A stretch of DNA of 64,000 bases, taken from Nocardioides allogilvus (GTDB taxonomy: Bacteria; Actinomycetota; Actinomycetes; Propionibacteriales; Nocardioidaceae). Of the stretch, positions 7,606-16,015 are shown piece after piece. How positions within the stretch are numbered: position 1 is the stretch's first letter; every line of letters begins with the position of its first letter. The stretch covers positions 1 to 64,000 of the forward strand of contig NZ_PZYX01000016.1 in assembly GCF_003047285.1 (NCBI RefSeq), in the 5' to 3' direction. The translations under genes were made by a program, and so were the position numbers. The notes under the pieces are model-generated. The model searched no databases and was not told the DNA's origin. It saw nothing but the letters and a program-made list of their open reading frames with translations.

Positions 7606-8681
7606 AGCCCGAGCACCGTCTCGACGCGGCGTACGGCGGTGACGACCGGCGACCTGCCGGACCGATGGCTGAGCGCTTCACGGTCGAGGCCAGGTGGGTT
7701 GCCGTCGCCGATCTTCTGAGTATCGAGCTTCTCGAGGATCCCGAGCGCGGTCTTCCTGACTCGCTCGGCGGTCGACTGGACGACCTCGACCGGAGTCTTC
7801 CCCGGGACGCTTGCAGCCCAGGTCGAAACGTAGGGAACGGTGTACGACGAGGTATCGAGCCCGTGAGCGGCGCTGACCATCAACGCGATCGACTCGGCTT
7901 CTACCTCGGCGATCCCGCGGTGCAGGGTCGCGTCTGCCGCAAGGTCGGTGGACATCACGTTCTCGCGAGGAGCATGGGCCAGGCAGTGGCCGAGTTCGTG
8001 GGCCAGCGTCTTGACCTGTGCGGCGTCGTCCATGTCCATCCGGATCGAGACCTCGCGGGACATGAAGTCGGTCAAACCGTTGGCCCCGCCGATCGCAGCA
8101 GCGGACGAGACCAACCTGAGCTCGAACCCCTGGTCGGTGATCTGGTCCGCGAGGCCATCCCAAAGGCCAGCGGGAGCCTCGCCTTGAAGCAGGCTCGGGC
8201 GAGGGAGTTCAGGGACCGGGTCCCCGGCGGTCTGAGAGACGTCCCAGACGTGGGTCTGTTTGAGGCCGATGAGTTTCGACCTCACCGTCTCTCCGACACC
8301 CGGCTTTTCGCCGCGTGCTAGGCGGTGCCAGGACGTCGCATCCGCGGGGTTCCGGGAGGCGAACCGGGCAGTGACCGGGGCGAGGATGCCGTACCCGTGC
8401 TGGCCCTTCTCGACGTGCCGACCGAGTGAGAGCCATTGGTGGAAGCCGGCGACGTACGTCGGGGACGGGTCAGGCACCCGACCTTCGTTGTAGGCCGCGA
8501 AGTGCTGTGCCGCGATCAGCATCGAGTTCCCAAAGCTGCGCCCTCGAAACTGGGCGGCGAACGTCAGCGCACGCTTCCAGTCCTCCCCGGTGACGAGAGC
8601 GGCGACGGAGTTTGAGAGTTGTTCTTGCAGCGCCTCGAGCTTTGCCTCGCGGGCGGCTCGGGCACGAACCTGAGTGGTCAT
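7602..8681 (-). CDS. ArdC-like antirestriction protein (ssDNA-binding plus zincin metallopeptidase)
   Basis: This 359-aa protein has the ArdC layout. An N-terminal ssDNA-binding region (about residues 15-150) contains WKRALTFAAQFRGRSFGN and WLSLGRHVEKGQHGY. A C-terminal zincin domain has HELGHCLAH (about 237-245) supplying the HExxH. ArdC-type proteins protect incoming plasmid DNA from host restriction. I chose the ATG at 8679-8681 because it overlaps the VirB4 stop in an ATGA; the longer in-frame extension to 9137 lies antisense inside the VirB4 gene. The gene sits in the middle of the transfer operon, so it would be made in time to act in the recipient. Confidence 0.85.
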   Translation of the reverse strand: MTTQVRARAAREAKLEALQEQLSNSVAALVTGEDWKRALTFAAQFRGRSFGNSMLIAAQHFAAYNEGRVPDPSPTYVAGFHQWLSLGRHVEKGQHGYGILAPVTARFASRNPADATSWHRLARGEKPGVGETVRSKLIGLKQTHVWDVSQTAGDPVPELPRPSLLQGEAPAGLWDGLADQITDQGFELRLVSSAAAIGGANGLTDFMSREVSIRMDMDDAAQVKTLAHELGHCLAHAPRENVMSTDLAADATLHRGIAEVEAESIALMVSAAHGLDTSSYTVPYVSTWAASVPGKTPVEVVQSTAERVRKTALGILEKLDTQKIGDGNPPGLDREALSHRSGRSPVVTAVRRVETVLGL

Positions 8682-10174
8682 GACTCTTGGCCTCCGGACA
8701 TTCTCGAAGAGGTATCGAAGACATCGAGCTCGGCGGGATGCATCTGGTGCTGCACGACGAACGACCGGTTCTTGATCCGCCACAGCCCCTGCCCGGTGCC
8801 GAGTGCGGGGATCAACGACTGCTCGGTGCCGGTGAGCCCCAGCGCTGCGGAGGTGGCGCCGAGCTGATCGGACTCCTGGCGGTAGACGATCCGGGTCTCC
8901 GCGTTGGCCAACAGCGAGGAGGCCAGCGCCCGCATCGCCGAGCCCTGATCGCCGACGTTGTCGAGGTCGGTGAGCTTGTGGAAGATCAGCATGTTCGCGA
9001 TGCCGTAGTGCCGAGCGAGCCGCCAGTGGGCGTCCATCCGGCGCAGCAACGCCGGGTGGGACATCAGGCGCCAAGCCTCGTCGTACACGACCCATCGTTG
9101 GCCCCCGTTGGGGTCCATCAAGGCGGACTCCATCCACGCCGAGGCACAGGTCATCAGCACTGAGATGAGCGTCGCGTTCTCGGTGACGCGAGAGAGGTCG
9201 AGCGAGATCATCGGCAGCAAGGGATCGAAGGTCACCGTCGACGGTCCGTCGAACAGTCCGGCCAGGTCGCCGGCCACAAGACGACGGAGGGCGTGGCCCA
9301 CGAGACGGCCGTCTTCGGTCAGTCGCCCGTCCGGATCGTCAGCCGAGTCAGGGGCAAGCAGGCGGTCTACGACCATCGGGAGAACCGGTACGTCGGCACA
9401 GCGGACTGTGCGGTCGATTGCGATGTCGACGGCGGTGTGTTCGAGCGGGGTGAGCCGACGTTCAAGGACTGTCTCGGCGAGGGCGCCGACTAGGTCGCGG
9501 CGTCGGGAGCCGATTTGCCCAGCCCATTCGGCGTCGTCGAGTCCGGAGGGGCGGTGGCCCTCGTCGAGGGGATTGAGGCGATTCGGCATTCCGTGGCCCA
9601 GCGCGATGGCTCGGCCACCGACAGCTTCCGCAACTGCGGTGTGTTCTCCCTTGGGATCGCCAGGGACATAGACGCGGCGCCCGAACGGGATCGACCGCGT
9701 GTAGAGGCTTTTGGCTAGGCAGGACTTGCCGGAGCCGACGATTCCGGCGAGGACGAGGTTCGGGGCGGTGATCAGGCCGCGGGCGTAGAGGATCCAGGGG
9801 TCATAGACGAAGGAGCTCCCCGAATAGAGGTCCTGGCCGACGAATACCCCCTCGCTGCCGAGGCCGCCTTCAGCGAGGAACGGGTAGGCGCCGGCGAGGG
9901 TGGCGGAGGTGTCTTGGTGGCGGGGGACTCGGAGCCGGCCTGGCGTGCGCAAGGCCGAGGGTCCTGGTTCGCCAGAGCGGGGGAGCAGTACGGTCGAGCG
10001 CTTCTCGGCGCTGAGTTCGTCGGCCTTGCGTCTGGCGACATTGCGCCGTTCGTCGCGGTCTTCTGTCATCAACGCCTGCGCGGCGGCCTTGCGAAGCTTG
10101 CGATCACGCCGTCGTTCCCGGCCGGGGGAGACGAGGACGGACGAGTGCAGTCGACCGTCCTGCCAACCGGTCAC
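8678..10174 (-). CDS. VirB4-like type IV secretion ATPase
   Basis: This 498-aa ATPase powers the conjugation channel. Walker A is AGIVGSGKSCLAKSL near residue 140, followed by VPGDPKGEH. Walker B is RWVVYDEAWRLM near 365, with the VirB4/TraC-type FHKLTDLDNVG downstream. The protein is shorter than full VirB4 proteins and lacks a long N-terminal domain, as is usual for actinobacterial SCO6880-type systems where that part is separate. The start is GTG at 10172-10174, overlapping the TGA of the upstream gene (GTGA). The ORF extends further upstream, but that extension has no coding character. Confidence 0.88.
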   Translation of the reverse strand: MTGWQDGRLHSSVLVSPGRERRRDRKLRKAAAQALMTEDRDERRNVARRKADELSAEKRSTVLLPRSGEPGPSALRTPGRLRVPRHQDTSATLAGAYPFLAEGGLGSEGVFVGQDLYSGSSFVYDPWILYARGLITAPNLVLAGIVGSGKSCLAKSLYTRSIPFGRRVYVPGDPKGEHTAVAEAVGGRAIALGHGMPNRLNPLDEGHRPSGLDDAEWAGQIGSRRRDLVGALAETVLERRLTPLEHTAVDIAIDRTVRCADVPVLPMVVDRLLAPDSADDPDGRLTEDGRLVGHALRRLVAGDLAGLFDGPSTVTFDPLLPMISLDLSRVTENATLISVLMTCASAWMESALMDPNGGQRWVVYDEAWRLMSHPALLRRMDAHWRLARHYGIANMLIFHKLTDLDNVGDQGSAMRALASSLLANAETRIVYRQESDQLGATSAALGLTGTEQSLIPALGTGQGLWRIKNRSFVVQHQMHPAELDVFDTSSRMSGGQES

Positions 10175-10578
10175 AGCGACAGCCCGGACTCGTGAGAGGG
10201 CCGCTGGACAGGCGAAGGGGTCGGGTAGTCGTGGATGCCGTAGGCGATGGTCGCCTCGATCTCGTGGGCCCGGTCGACGCATTCCGCAACCTGTTGGATC
10301 ATTTCGGCCGCGCGATGTAGCTCCCACGACTCCCTGTACGACGCAGCGCGACCGACGTGCGCATCGCCATTTACCCAGGCTCGCTTGCACGTTGGGCCGT
10401 CCTGGAAGTCGCCGAGCTGATGCAGTGCTTGGGACAGCGAGGCCAGGGCAGTGCTGATCGAGCCGAGGACGGGATAGATCGCCGTCGGATCGTCGACCGA
10501 TCGCGTCGCATGAGCAAGACCGCGGACTGCTTCGCGGAGTTCATCGGCATCGGCGACCGGGTCGCTGAAGGTGGGCAT
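10171..10578 (-). CDS. hypothetical helical protein, 135 aa
   Basis: The ATG at 10576-10578 is preceded by GAGGAGG, a strong ribosome binding site, so this is the likely first gene of the 5.4-10.6 kb transfer operon. The protein is mostly alpha-helical (DADELREAVRGLAHATRSVD, SLSQALHQLGDF, AAEMIQQVAECVDRAHEIE) with no membrane segment or catalytic motif, and the tail is Pro/Ser rich. The stop overlaps the VirB4 GTG start, so its translation is coupled to VirB4. No family recognised. Confidence 0.75.
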   Translation of the reverse strand: MPTFSDPVADADELREAVRGLAHATRSVDDPTAIYPVLGSISTALASLSQALHQLGDFQDGPTCKRAWVNGDAHVGRAASYRESWELHRAAEMIQQVAECVDRAHEIEATIAYGIHDYPTPSPVQRPSHESGLSL

Positions 10579-10664
10579 CGGAGCCTCCTCGATCGATTGG
10601 TTCTCATCGATGAGGTGCACGTGGTGCTCCGCCGTGTCGACGAAGCACCACGCGTCGGTTGTCC

Positions 10665-10670
10665 TAGCCT
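10665..10670 (+). promoter_or_regulatory. candidate -10 box of a leaderless promoter
   Basis: TAGCCT matches TANNNT and ends 7 bases before the ATG at 10678, with no Shine-Dalgarno sequence in between. It lies in the 99-bp divergent region between the transfer operon start (10578) and this small gene. Confidence 0.4.
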
Positions 10671-10677
10671 TGAGCGC

Positions 10678-10800
10678 ATGTCCGATCTGACGGAGCCGTG
10701 CCCGAACTGCGACACGATGATGCGCTGGGAGACCTCCCACGAGCGTTGCGACGGCTGCGGCTACATCCGGCCGTGCTGCGAAGGCGCTCCCTGCAACTAA
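10678..10800 (+). CDS. 40-aa zinc-ribbon mini-protein
   Basis: The protein has six Cys residues in a compact pattern: EPCPNCDTMM (CxxC), RCDGCGYI (CxxC), then CCEGAPC near the end. Two CxxC pairs about 15 residues apart are the standard zinc-ribbon arrangement. It has no ribosome binding site but a TANNNT box 7 bases upstream, so leaderless translation is likely. It is transcribed away from the transfer operon and ends 25 bp before the convergent EVE-like gene. The Cys arrangement makes a real gene likely despite its size. Confidence 0.6.
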   Translation: MSDLTEPCPNCDTMMRWETSHERCDGCGYIRPCCEGAPCN

Positions 10801-10824
10801 GTGGCCCCTGCCGAGTCGCCACGA

Positions 10825-11253
10825 TCAGGCGTCCGACTCCGCGCGGTCGAAGATGGCGTTGTACTGGTCCTCAGACAGCTCGAACGGATTGCGCACGTTG
10901 GCCTGGTCGAATGGAAACTCGGCGAATGCCGGCTGCTCCTTGAGCTCTGAGCGGTGCACGTTCCGATCGAGGAAGCCATCGAACCTGACCGGGAACGCTG
11001 GGCGCGGCCCGTTTCCACGGTCCGGCTCCCGGTAGGACATCGGGTGATGAGCAAGCGCCTCTGGGCCATCGATCTGGCCGGCGCCCCACGCGAAGGCGTC
11101 TCGTCCCTGGACCCACAAGAGGACCTGGTCGCCGGGGCCCGCTTCGTGTCGGTGGTTTCGGAACGGCAGGCTCAGTAGATCGCCTCCGCTTTCGAGGTGC
11201 GCGAGCACCTCTGCCACGGTGTCCTCGCTCAGTTGGAACAGGTAGTAACGCAT
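10825..11253 (-). CDS. EVE/PUA-like domain protein
   Basis: This 142-aa protein begins MRYYLFQLSEDTVAEVL and contains GDQVLLWVQGRDAFAWGAGQ (about residues 41-60), which resembles the EVE/PUA-like fold where an aromatic pocket reads modified bases. The ends of the strand pattern fit, but the match is by eye. EVE proteins often accompany modification-dependent restriction, and this element carries two restriction-type systems further right. It is monocistronic as far as can be seen and converges with the zinc-ribbon gene. Confidence 0.5.
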   Translation of the reverse strand: MRYYLFQLSEDTVAEVLAHLESGGDLLSLPFRNHRHEAGPGDQVLLWVQGRDAFAWGAGQIDGPEALAHHPMSYREPDRGNGPRPAFPVRFDGFLDRNVHRSELKEQPAFAEFPFDQANVRNPFELSEDQYNAIFDRAESDA

Positions 11254-11325
11254 GGAGCCCTCCGTTGAGTGTCGTGAACTGGGGTCATTGGAGGAGACGG
11301 GCGAGGGCCGAATGTGTCAACGACC

Positions 11326-11844
11326 CTAGAACTCGAGATCGCGCTCGGGGAAGGCTTCGCGCACCTTCTTCCGCGCGACAGAGATCTTCTGACGAGCTGA
11401 CTTCTCGGTGTAACCGTGCTTCGCCGCGACATCCTTGATCTTCATCCCTTGCGCTGCATCGAGGATCAGTCGCAACTCGGACGTGGACAGGATGTCGGGC
11501 AGTTGGCGCACGAGTGATCCCAGTGCTTTCCGGGCTCGTCCCTGCGCGCTAGGGGATGGCTCGTGGAACTCGCTGGGCCAACCCTGCTGGCGTGGACCTG
11601 GCGCCGAGAGAGGCAACTCAGTCCAGCCTTCTGGCGCGTCGCCACGATGAGCGTCAATGGCCAGGTTTCGGGCCACCGTACGGATCCACGCTCCCGGATT
11701 CGCGGGCGTCTCCTCCTGGGCCCACAGCCGCAGAACCGCTTCCTGAGCCAGGTCCTCCAGTTGCGCGGCAGGAGCGCCGGCCTTGCGAGCCGCGCGCAGT
11801 GCCCGCGCGTGAAGGAGTTTGTACGTGGCGTTGTCGATCTCCAT
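11326..11844 (-). CDS. sigma-70 family (ECF-like) sigma factor
   Basis: This 172-aa protein has a region 2 core (LEDLAQEAVLRLW, then AWIRTVARNLAIDAHR, about residues 28-67) and a region 4 helix-turn-helix (LILDAAQGMKIKDVAAKHGY followed by SARQKISVARKKVREAF, about 127-165). The size and two-domain layout match ECF sigma factors. GAGGAGG precedes the ATG at 11842-11844. It is divergent from the 118-aa/phosphatase/108-aa operon across a 139-bp region and could drive that operon or the transfer genes. No anti-sigma gene is recognisable next to it. Confidence 0.85.
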   Translation of the reverse strand: MEIDNATYKLLHARALRAARKAGAPAAQLEDLAQEAVLRLWAQEETPANPGAWIRTVARNLAIDAHRGDAPEGWTELPLSAPGPRQQGWPSEFHEPSPSAQGRARKALGSLVRQLPDILSTSELRLILDAAQGMKIKDVAAKHGYTEKSARQKISVARKKVREAFPERDLEF

Positions 11845-11983
11845 CGGCGTTGGCGCCTCCTCACTTCTGCGAACGCTACGGCTCCGCCCGAAAACTGGGG
11901 ACGGATTCGTTCCATTGACACTTTCGCGGCACCACCGTCCTCCAAGACGAGCCCGGATGGACCGGGCAGATCAGGAGCAGGAC

Positions 11984-12340
11984 ATGAGGACAGTACGACT
12001 GGATAGGGACGAGTTCGTCGGCACCGTGCAGCAAAATCGCGACAACCACCGCTCGGTCTTCGAGGAAGCCCTCGATGGCTACCGAGACCGATGGATCAAG
12101 GAGCTGGAGCGACGACTCCACGACGTACGCCGCGGTCGGGAGATCAACCAGTACTTCAGCCTTCCTGAGCCGGAAGACCACACCGACGACTACGACCGCA
12201 TCCTCACGATGGCGCGGATGTCGGTCGACGATGTGATCGAGCTCAGCGAGGACGAGTTCGCGATGTACGTGATGGATCAGTGGTCGTGGAAGAGCAACTT
12301 CACTCGCACCACGACCATGTACACCGGGCGGCAGCGATGA
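11984..12340 (+). CDS. hypothetical charged protein, 118 aa
   Basis: The ATG at 11984 is preceded by GGAGCAGGAC. The protein is highly charged and helical (EEALDGYRDRWIKELERRL), with an acidic middle and C-terminal half (ELSEDEFAMYVMDQW). No cysteines or membrane segments are present and I recognise no domain. It starts an operon: its TGA overlaps the ATG of the phosphatase gene (ATGA, 12337-12340). A regulator or substrate role for the phosphatase is possible but unsupported. Confidence 0.75.
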   Translation: MRTVRLDRDEFVGTVQQNRDNHRSVFEEALDGYRDRWIKELERRLHDVRRGREINQYFSLPEPEDHTDDYDRILTMARMSVDDVIELSEDEFAMYVMDQWSWKSNFTRTTTMYTGRQR

Positions 12341-12927
12341 GGGGCGAGTTGCAGCACGCCAATGCGAGCAGGGTGACGAGCCAACTCTGGATCGGCGGAG
12401 ACCTCGAGGTACTCCGTCCGACGCTGGCAGCCGTGCAGCTGCACGAGTTGGACGACATCGGAATCACCGACATCGTCGATGTCCGTCTGGAATGGAACGA
12501 CGAGGAGTGGGTGATGGCGGCCAAGCCCCACCTCCGTTACCACTGGCTCGGTGTCGATGACGCCGGACAGGCCATGCCTCATGAATGGTTCGACGAAGGG
12601 ACCGAACGGATCAGGGCGGCACTTTCGGACAACGGATCAGTGCTCGTTCACTGCCACATGGGGATCAACCGCGGGCCGTCCATGGGTTTCGCCGCCATGT
12701 TGTCCCTTGGGTGGGACCCGATCAAGGCGCTCGACCGTATTCGAGAGGCGCGTCCGATCGCGTACATCGGATACGCCGAAGATGCCCTGGACTGGTGGTT
12801 AGTCAAGAACGACTTCAGCGTGGTCGACCTCAACCGAGCCCAGGGACGGATCCGCCAGTGGCGCCGCGACAACTACCTCGACGTCGCACACGTGATCCGG
12901 AAGGTCCGCCTTGGGGAGGGAGCATGA
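12337..12927 (+). CDS. dual-specificity/tyrosine phosphatase-like protein
   Basis: This 196-aa protein carries the cysteine phosphatase signature VHCHMGINRGPS (about residues 107-118), matching HCx5R with Cys as nucleophile and Arg in the P-loop. Upstream Asp residues in HWLGVDDAGQ (about 69-78) can serve as the general acid. The size fits compact dual-specificity phosphatases. It is coupled by 4-bp overlaps to the 118-aa and the 108-aa genes. Such phosphatases are unusual on conjugative elements; the substrate, protein or nucleotide, cannot be told from sequence. Confidence 0.85.
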   Translation: MRGELQHANASRVTSQLWIGGDLEVLRPTLAAVQLHELDDIGITDIVDVRLEWNDEEWVMAAKPHLRYHWLGVDDAGQAMPHEWFDEGTERIRAALSDNGSVLVHCHMGINRGPSMGFAAMLSLGWDPIKALDRIREARPIAYIGYAEDALDWWLVKNDFSVVDLNRAQGRIRQWRRDNYLDVAHVIRKVRLGEGA

Positions 12928-13250
12928 GCTCCTGGGATGACCTGACGGCGCTCGTCGGCTTCGCGGTCGATGAGGAGGAACAGGTCTGGATGTGGACTGA
13001 CGATCCGGCCAGCGTCGACTGGAGTGTCACGGTCCGCCAGCGATGGCGGGGCGTCGAGACAGTCGAGACGCCACGTCGGCATCCTGCCGTTGAACTCAGT
13101 TGGTTCGAAACCTCGGAGTGGACGCCGGGGCACCCAGAAACGGGGTGGGGTGGGAGCTTCACGGCATTCAGCGGCTGGCGAGTCGATCGGGACCGCATAG
13201 TCGGCATCGACATCGACTTTGGCGATGGGCGTGTGCTGAGCGTGCCATGA
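12924..13250 (+). CDS. hypothetical protein, 108 aa
   Basis: The ATG at 12924 overlaps the phosphatase stop (ATGA). The protein is Trp-rich (about ten Trp in 108 residues, such as QVWMWTDD and SWFETSEWTP) and appears to be all beta. It has no signal peptide and no catalytic pattern I can name. It ends 6 bp before the convergent SCO6880-type gene. It is probably the last gene of the sigma-linked three-gene operon. Confidence 0.7.
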   Translation: MSSWDDLTALVGFAVDEEEQVWMWTDDPASVDWSVTVRQRWRGVETVETPRRHPAVELSWFETSEWTPGHPETGWGGSFTAFSGWRVDRDRIVGIDIDFGDGRVLSVP

Positions 13251-13256
13251 CCCTCC

Positions 13257-14708
13257 TCAGCAAGATCGGGCGAGCGGGAGAGCTGCGACTCCGAATCCCT
13301 GGGCCTGTTGTCCCCAGAGCCGCCGCGTCTCACACGATGCCTGGATGGCTGCCTGCTCGATCGCGGCGACGGCGCGCTCGAGTTCGTCAGGGTCGGCGGC
13401 GCTGACGGCAACGAACCCGGTCACGCGGAGAACGCCGTGGCCAGCGGTGAGGTCGGCCTCCTGTTGAAGGACGTCCTGGTACTCCGCCGTCTGCTGTGCG
13501 TCCTCGATCTGGCCGATCTTCTGGCGCTGCGCTGCGTCGGAGATGTATTCGGTCTTCTTCTTGCGGATGTCGCGGGCTGCTCGGTCGGTGCGCATCGGCG
13601 TGTACAGGAGCGTGAAGGTGCGGCGGATCCCCGACGAGAGCAGCAACGGGGCGAGGAACCCCGGGTACACGAGGGAGCGCGGCCACTCGCTGATCCAGAG
13701 GACGCAGTGGTGGGCCGAGTCGCTTCGCAGGCTGCCCCAGGATTCGGTGACGGCGACCGGGCCAGCCGTGGCCAGGTCGCGGCCGATGTCGCCGTGGCGC
13801 TCCAATGCCCCCGCGACAGCGGGGTCGTAGGCCGAGCGCAGGATCAGGGCCAGGTCGCCGGGCGTCAGCCACTTGGACGGGGAGAGATCAGCCGAGCGGA
13901 GGGCGGCGAACATCGTTGCCATCTCCTGACGGAGTACGGCGGCTGCCCCACGGTTGCCGCCTCCGGCTGCTCGGATCGCGCGGCCGGCAGTCTTGAGGTC
14001 GAGTGAGATCGAGATGGTGCTCGCATGACGTTCACCGGCCGGTCCGGCGCGCTCGACGAGTTCGCCGTACGTCGTCGATGCCCAGGTGTCGGACCGGCTG
14101 CCGTGCTGCTCCCACCAGTCCGCCAGACCCTTACCCGAGTCCGGGAGCGTCCGCTCCATCACCTGTACCGACGCCAACCGGCCAGACCGACAAGCCGTGG
14201 CGAGGACGCGACCCCACGACACCACGCGCCGTTCCTGCTCAGCTGGGTCGAGGAGTACGAAGGCCGGGTGGGAGACGCCCACGATCGCGGTCAGGGTCGC
14301 GACGTGCGGATCATGCACCATCACCGCTCCCGTCTCGGGATCAACCCACTGACGCAGGCGGGCGGCATCGCCTGGGAGCGCGAGGGTGCCAGCGGGGCGT
14401 GGCCTCACGATGCGCCGCCGGTAGAGCAGTTGCGCGCCGGTCGAGCGCCACATCCAGCGTGCGCCGATCGGAGTCCACTCGATCAGCTTCCTTCCGCCGA
14501 CGCTGACGAACGCCAGACCGACGAAGACTCCGATGATCGGGAACGCCATCACGACAGCGCCGACGTACAGGCCGAGGATCAGCGTCGCGGCGGCCAGACT
14601 CGCCATCACCAGCTGCGGTCCGGACAGCCCCAGAAGTACGCCGCGGCGGGTGAGTCGAGAGAACTTGAGCGGCGTCACGCGCGGTTCGGTGTTGGCGGAG
14701 GTGCTCAC
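13257..14708 (-). CDS. SCO6880-family type IV secretion membrane protein
   Basis: This 483-aa protein starts with a short cytosolic tail, then two adjacent hydrophobic segments (about residues 32-52 and 54-72), then RKLIEWTPIGARWMWRS, the pattern of SCO6880 proteins that combine a PrgI/VirB3-like membrane anchor with a large soluble domain. The rest is cytoplasmic and lacks a Walker A, so it is probably a partner of the separate VirB4 ATPase. The ATG at 14706-14708 lies 6 bp beyond the VirB6-like gene's stop. The name is by similarity to the Streptomyces family. Confidence 0.8.
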   Translation of the reverse strand: MSTSANTEPRVTPLKFSRLTRRGVLLGLSGPQLVMASLAAATLILGLYVGAVVMAFPIIGVFVGLAFVSVGGRKLIEWTPIGARWMWRSTGAQLLYRRRIVRPRPAGTLALPGDAARLRQWVDPETGAVMVHDPHVATLTAIVGVSHPAFVLLDPAEQERRVVSWGRVLATACRSGRLASVQVMERTLPDSGKGLADWWEQHGSRSDTWASTTYGELVERAGPAGERHASTISISLDLKTAGRAIRAAGGGNRGAAAVLRQEMATMFAALRSADLSPSKWLTPGDLALILRSAYDPAVAGALERHGDIGRDLATAGPVAVTESWGSLRSDSAHHCVLWISEWPRSLVYPGFLAPLLLSSGIRRTFTLLYTPMRTDRAARDIRKKKTEYISDAAQRQKIGQIEDAQQTAEYQDVLQQEADLTAGHGVLRVTGFVAVSAADPDELERAVAAIEQAAIQASCETRRLWGQQAQGFGVAALPLARSC

Positions 14709-14714
14709 GAAGGC

Positions 14715-16004
14715 TCACTTCCGTCCGACGGGCTCGGCGAGCGTCGACTCGGCGATCGGTAGCGGGACAGAGGAAGGCGCGGCCGTTTCGTGGGCTGCGG
14801 CCTGTCCGCTCGCTTGCGCAGCCACGAACCCGCCGAGCCGCGGCCCAGCGGCGGCGGCCTCCTTGGCGACGACGGCCCCCGCCGCGACGGCGCCACCCGC
14901 TGCTGCAGCACCTCCACCGGACGCTCCACCAGTACCAGCACCACCGCCACCGCCGCCACCGGCAGCGGGCATCGAGCCACCACCGGACGGCTCGGTTGCG
15001 GGGGAGCCGCCGGGCGTCGTACCTCCTCCGCCGTCACCCAGAATCTTGGCTGGCTCACTGCCGGTGCGCCGAGACAACGGAATCGGCATAGGGCGGTTGA
15101 GGGAGGCTTTGGCCTCCTGCTCGGCGGACATCGCGTGGTACATGTCGAAGCCCATGAAGGCGATGGCCTTGTAGCTCAGGTAGGGCGCGAACCCGGCCAT
15201 CAGCATGAGCACGACGCCGGCCATCGGCTGGCTGACCGACTCCAGGTCGGCGTCAATCGGTGCCGAGACCTGAGCCGTCGCGAGCAGGAAGATCACGACG
15301 AGGACGACCTTGGACAGGATCATCGCGATCACGAACATGGCCCAGCGGCTGACCCAACTGCGTGTGTGGTCCCAACTCGATCCGGCGAGCGCGATCGGTG
15401 CGAACACGATCGCGATTAGCAACAGGGCTTTGCGGATCAGCAGGCTGATCCAGACCACCATCGCGCCCACGATGGCCAGGCTGGCGAGGAAGATCGTCAA
15501 GATCGAGCCGGCGCCAGGAGCCGCGAGGTTGATGGTGCCCAGCCCCGCGGCGAGTACGGCGATCTTGTCGCCCATCTCGTTCATGTTGGTGCCCGCGGCG
15601 TTGACGATCCCGATGCACAGTTGATCGGTGACCTCGAGCGCAGTGCCGAGAAGTGCCAGCGCCACGAAGGAGCCCAGAATCGACTTTGCAAGACCGAGCG
15701 CGGCTCTGGAGAGTGCAGCGGGTTCGCGGCGGATCATGCCGCCGATGACCTGGAGCATGAAGAAGCCAAGCATCACGAAGACCGCGATACCGAACATGAT
15801 GTTGTAGACCTTCGTGTACTCGCCGCTGGTCACGTCGACGTACGTCGTGGAGTCGATGACCTTCCACACGGACGTGAACATCCACTCGGCTGCACCGCCC
15901 ATGCCTTGAGCGAGCCAGTCGAACGGAGCGGTGACGACGGCGCCAGCGGCATCCCCCGCGACGTTGCAGACCGTGTGGATCACCGGTACATCACAGACAC
16001 CCAT
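14715..16004 (-). CDS. VirB6/TrbL-like polytopic membrane protein
   Basis: This 429-aa protein has at least five hydrophobic segments between about residues 60 and 290 (for example IAVFVMLGFFMLQVIGGMI, LGSFVALALLGTALEV and a long one near 185-235). A soluble C-terminal tail follows, with a run of Gly/Ala repeats (about 345-400) and then Pro/Ser. The N-terminal MGVCDVPVIHTVC is short and Cys-bearing. The layout matches the multi-pass channel proteins next to SCO6880 genes. I chose the ATG at 16002-16004, with GAGG 9-10 bases upstream, over the longer ORF, whose extension is Arg-rich and non-coding in character. Confidence 0.8.
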   Translation of the reverse strand: MGVCDVPVIHTVCNVAGDAAGAVVTAPFDWLAQGMGGAAEWMFTSVWKVIDSTTYVDVTSGEYTKVYNIMFGIAVFVMLGFFMLQVIGGMIRREPAALSRAALGLAKSILGSFVALALLGTALEVTDQLCIGIVNAAGTNMNEMGDKIAVLAAGLGTINLAAPGAGSILTIFLASLAIVGAMVVWISLLIRKALLLIAIVFAPIALAGSSWDHTRSWVSRWAMFVIAMILSKVVLVVIFLLATAQVSAPIDADLESVSQPMAGVVLMLMAGFAPYLSYKAIAFMGFDMYHAMSAEQEAKASLNRPMPIPLSRRTGSEPAKILGDGGGGTTPGGSPATEPSGGGSMPAAGGGGGGGAGTGGASGGGAAAAGGAVAAGAVVAKEAAAAGPRLGGFVAAQASGQAAAHETAAPSSVPLPIAESTLAEPVGRK

Positions 16005-16015
16005 GACCGTTCGCC

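Noticed and set aside
11845-11983. ECF-type promoter with GGAAC near 11908 upstream of the sigma factor
   Set aside because: A GGAAC is present on the minus strand, but no -10 motif lies at 16-17 bp from it.
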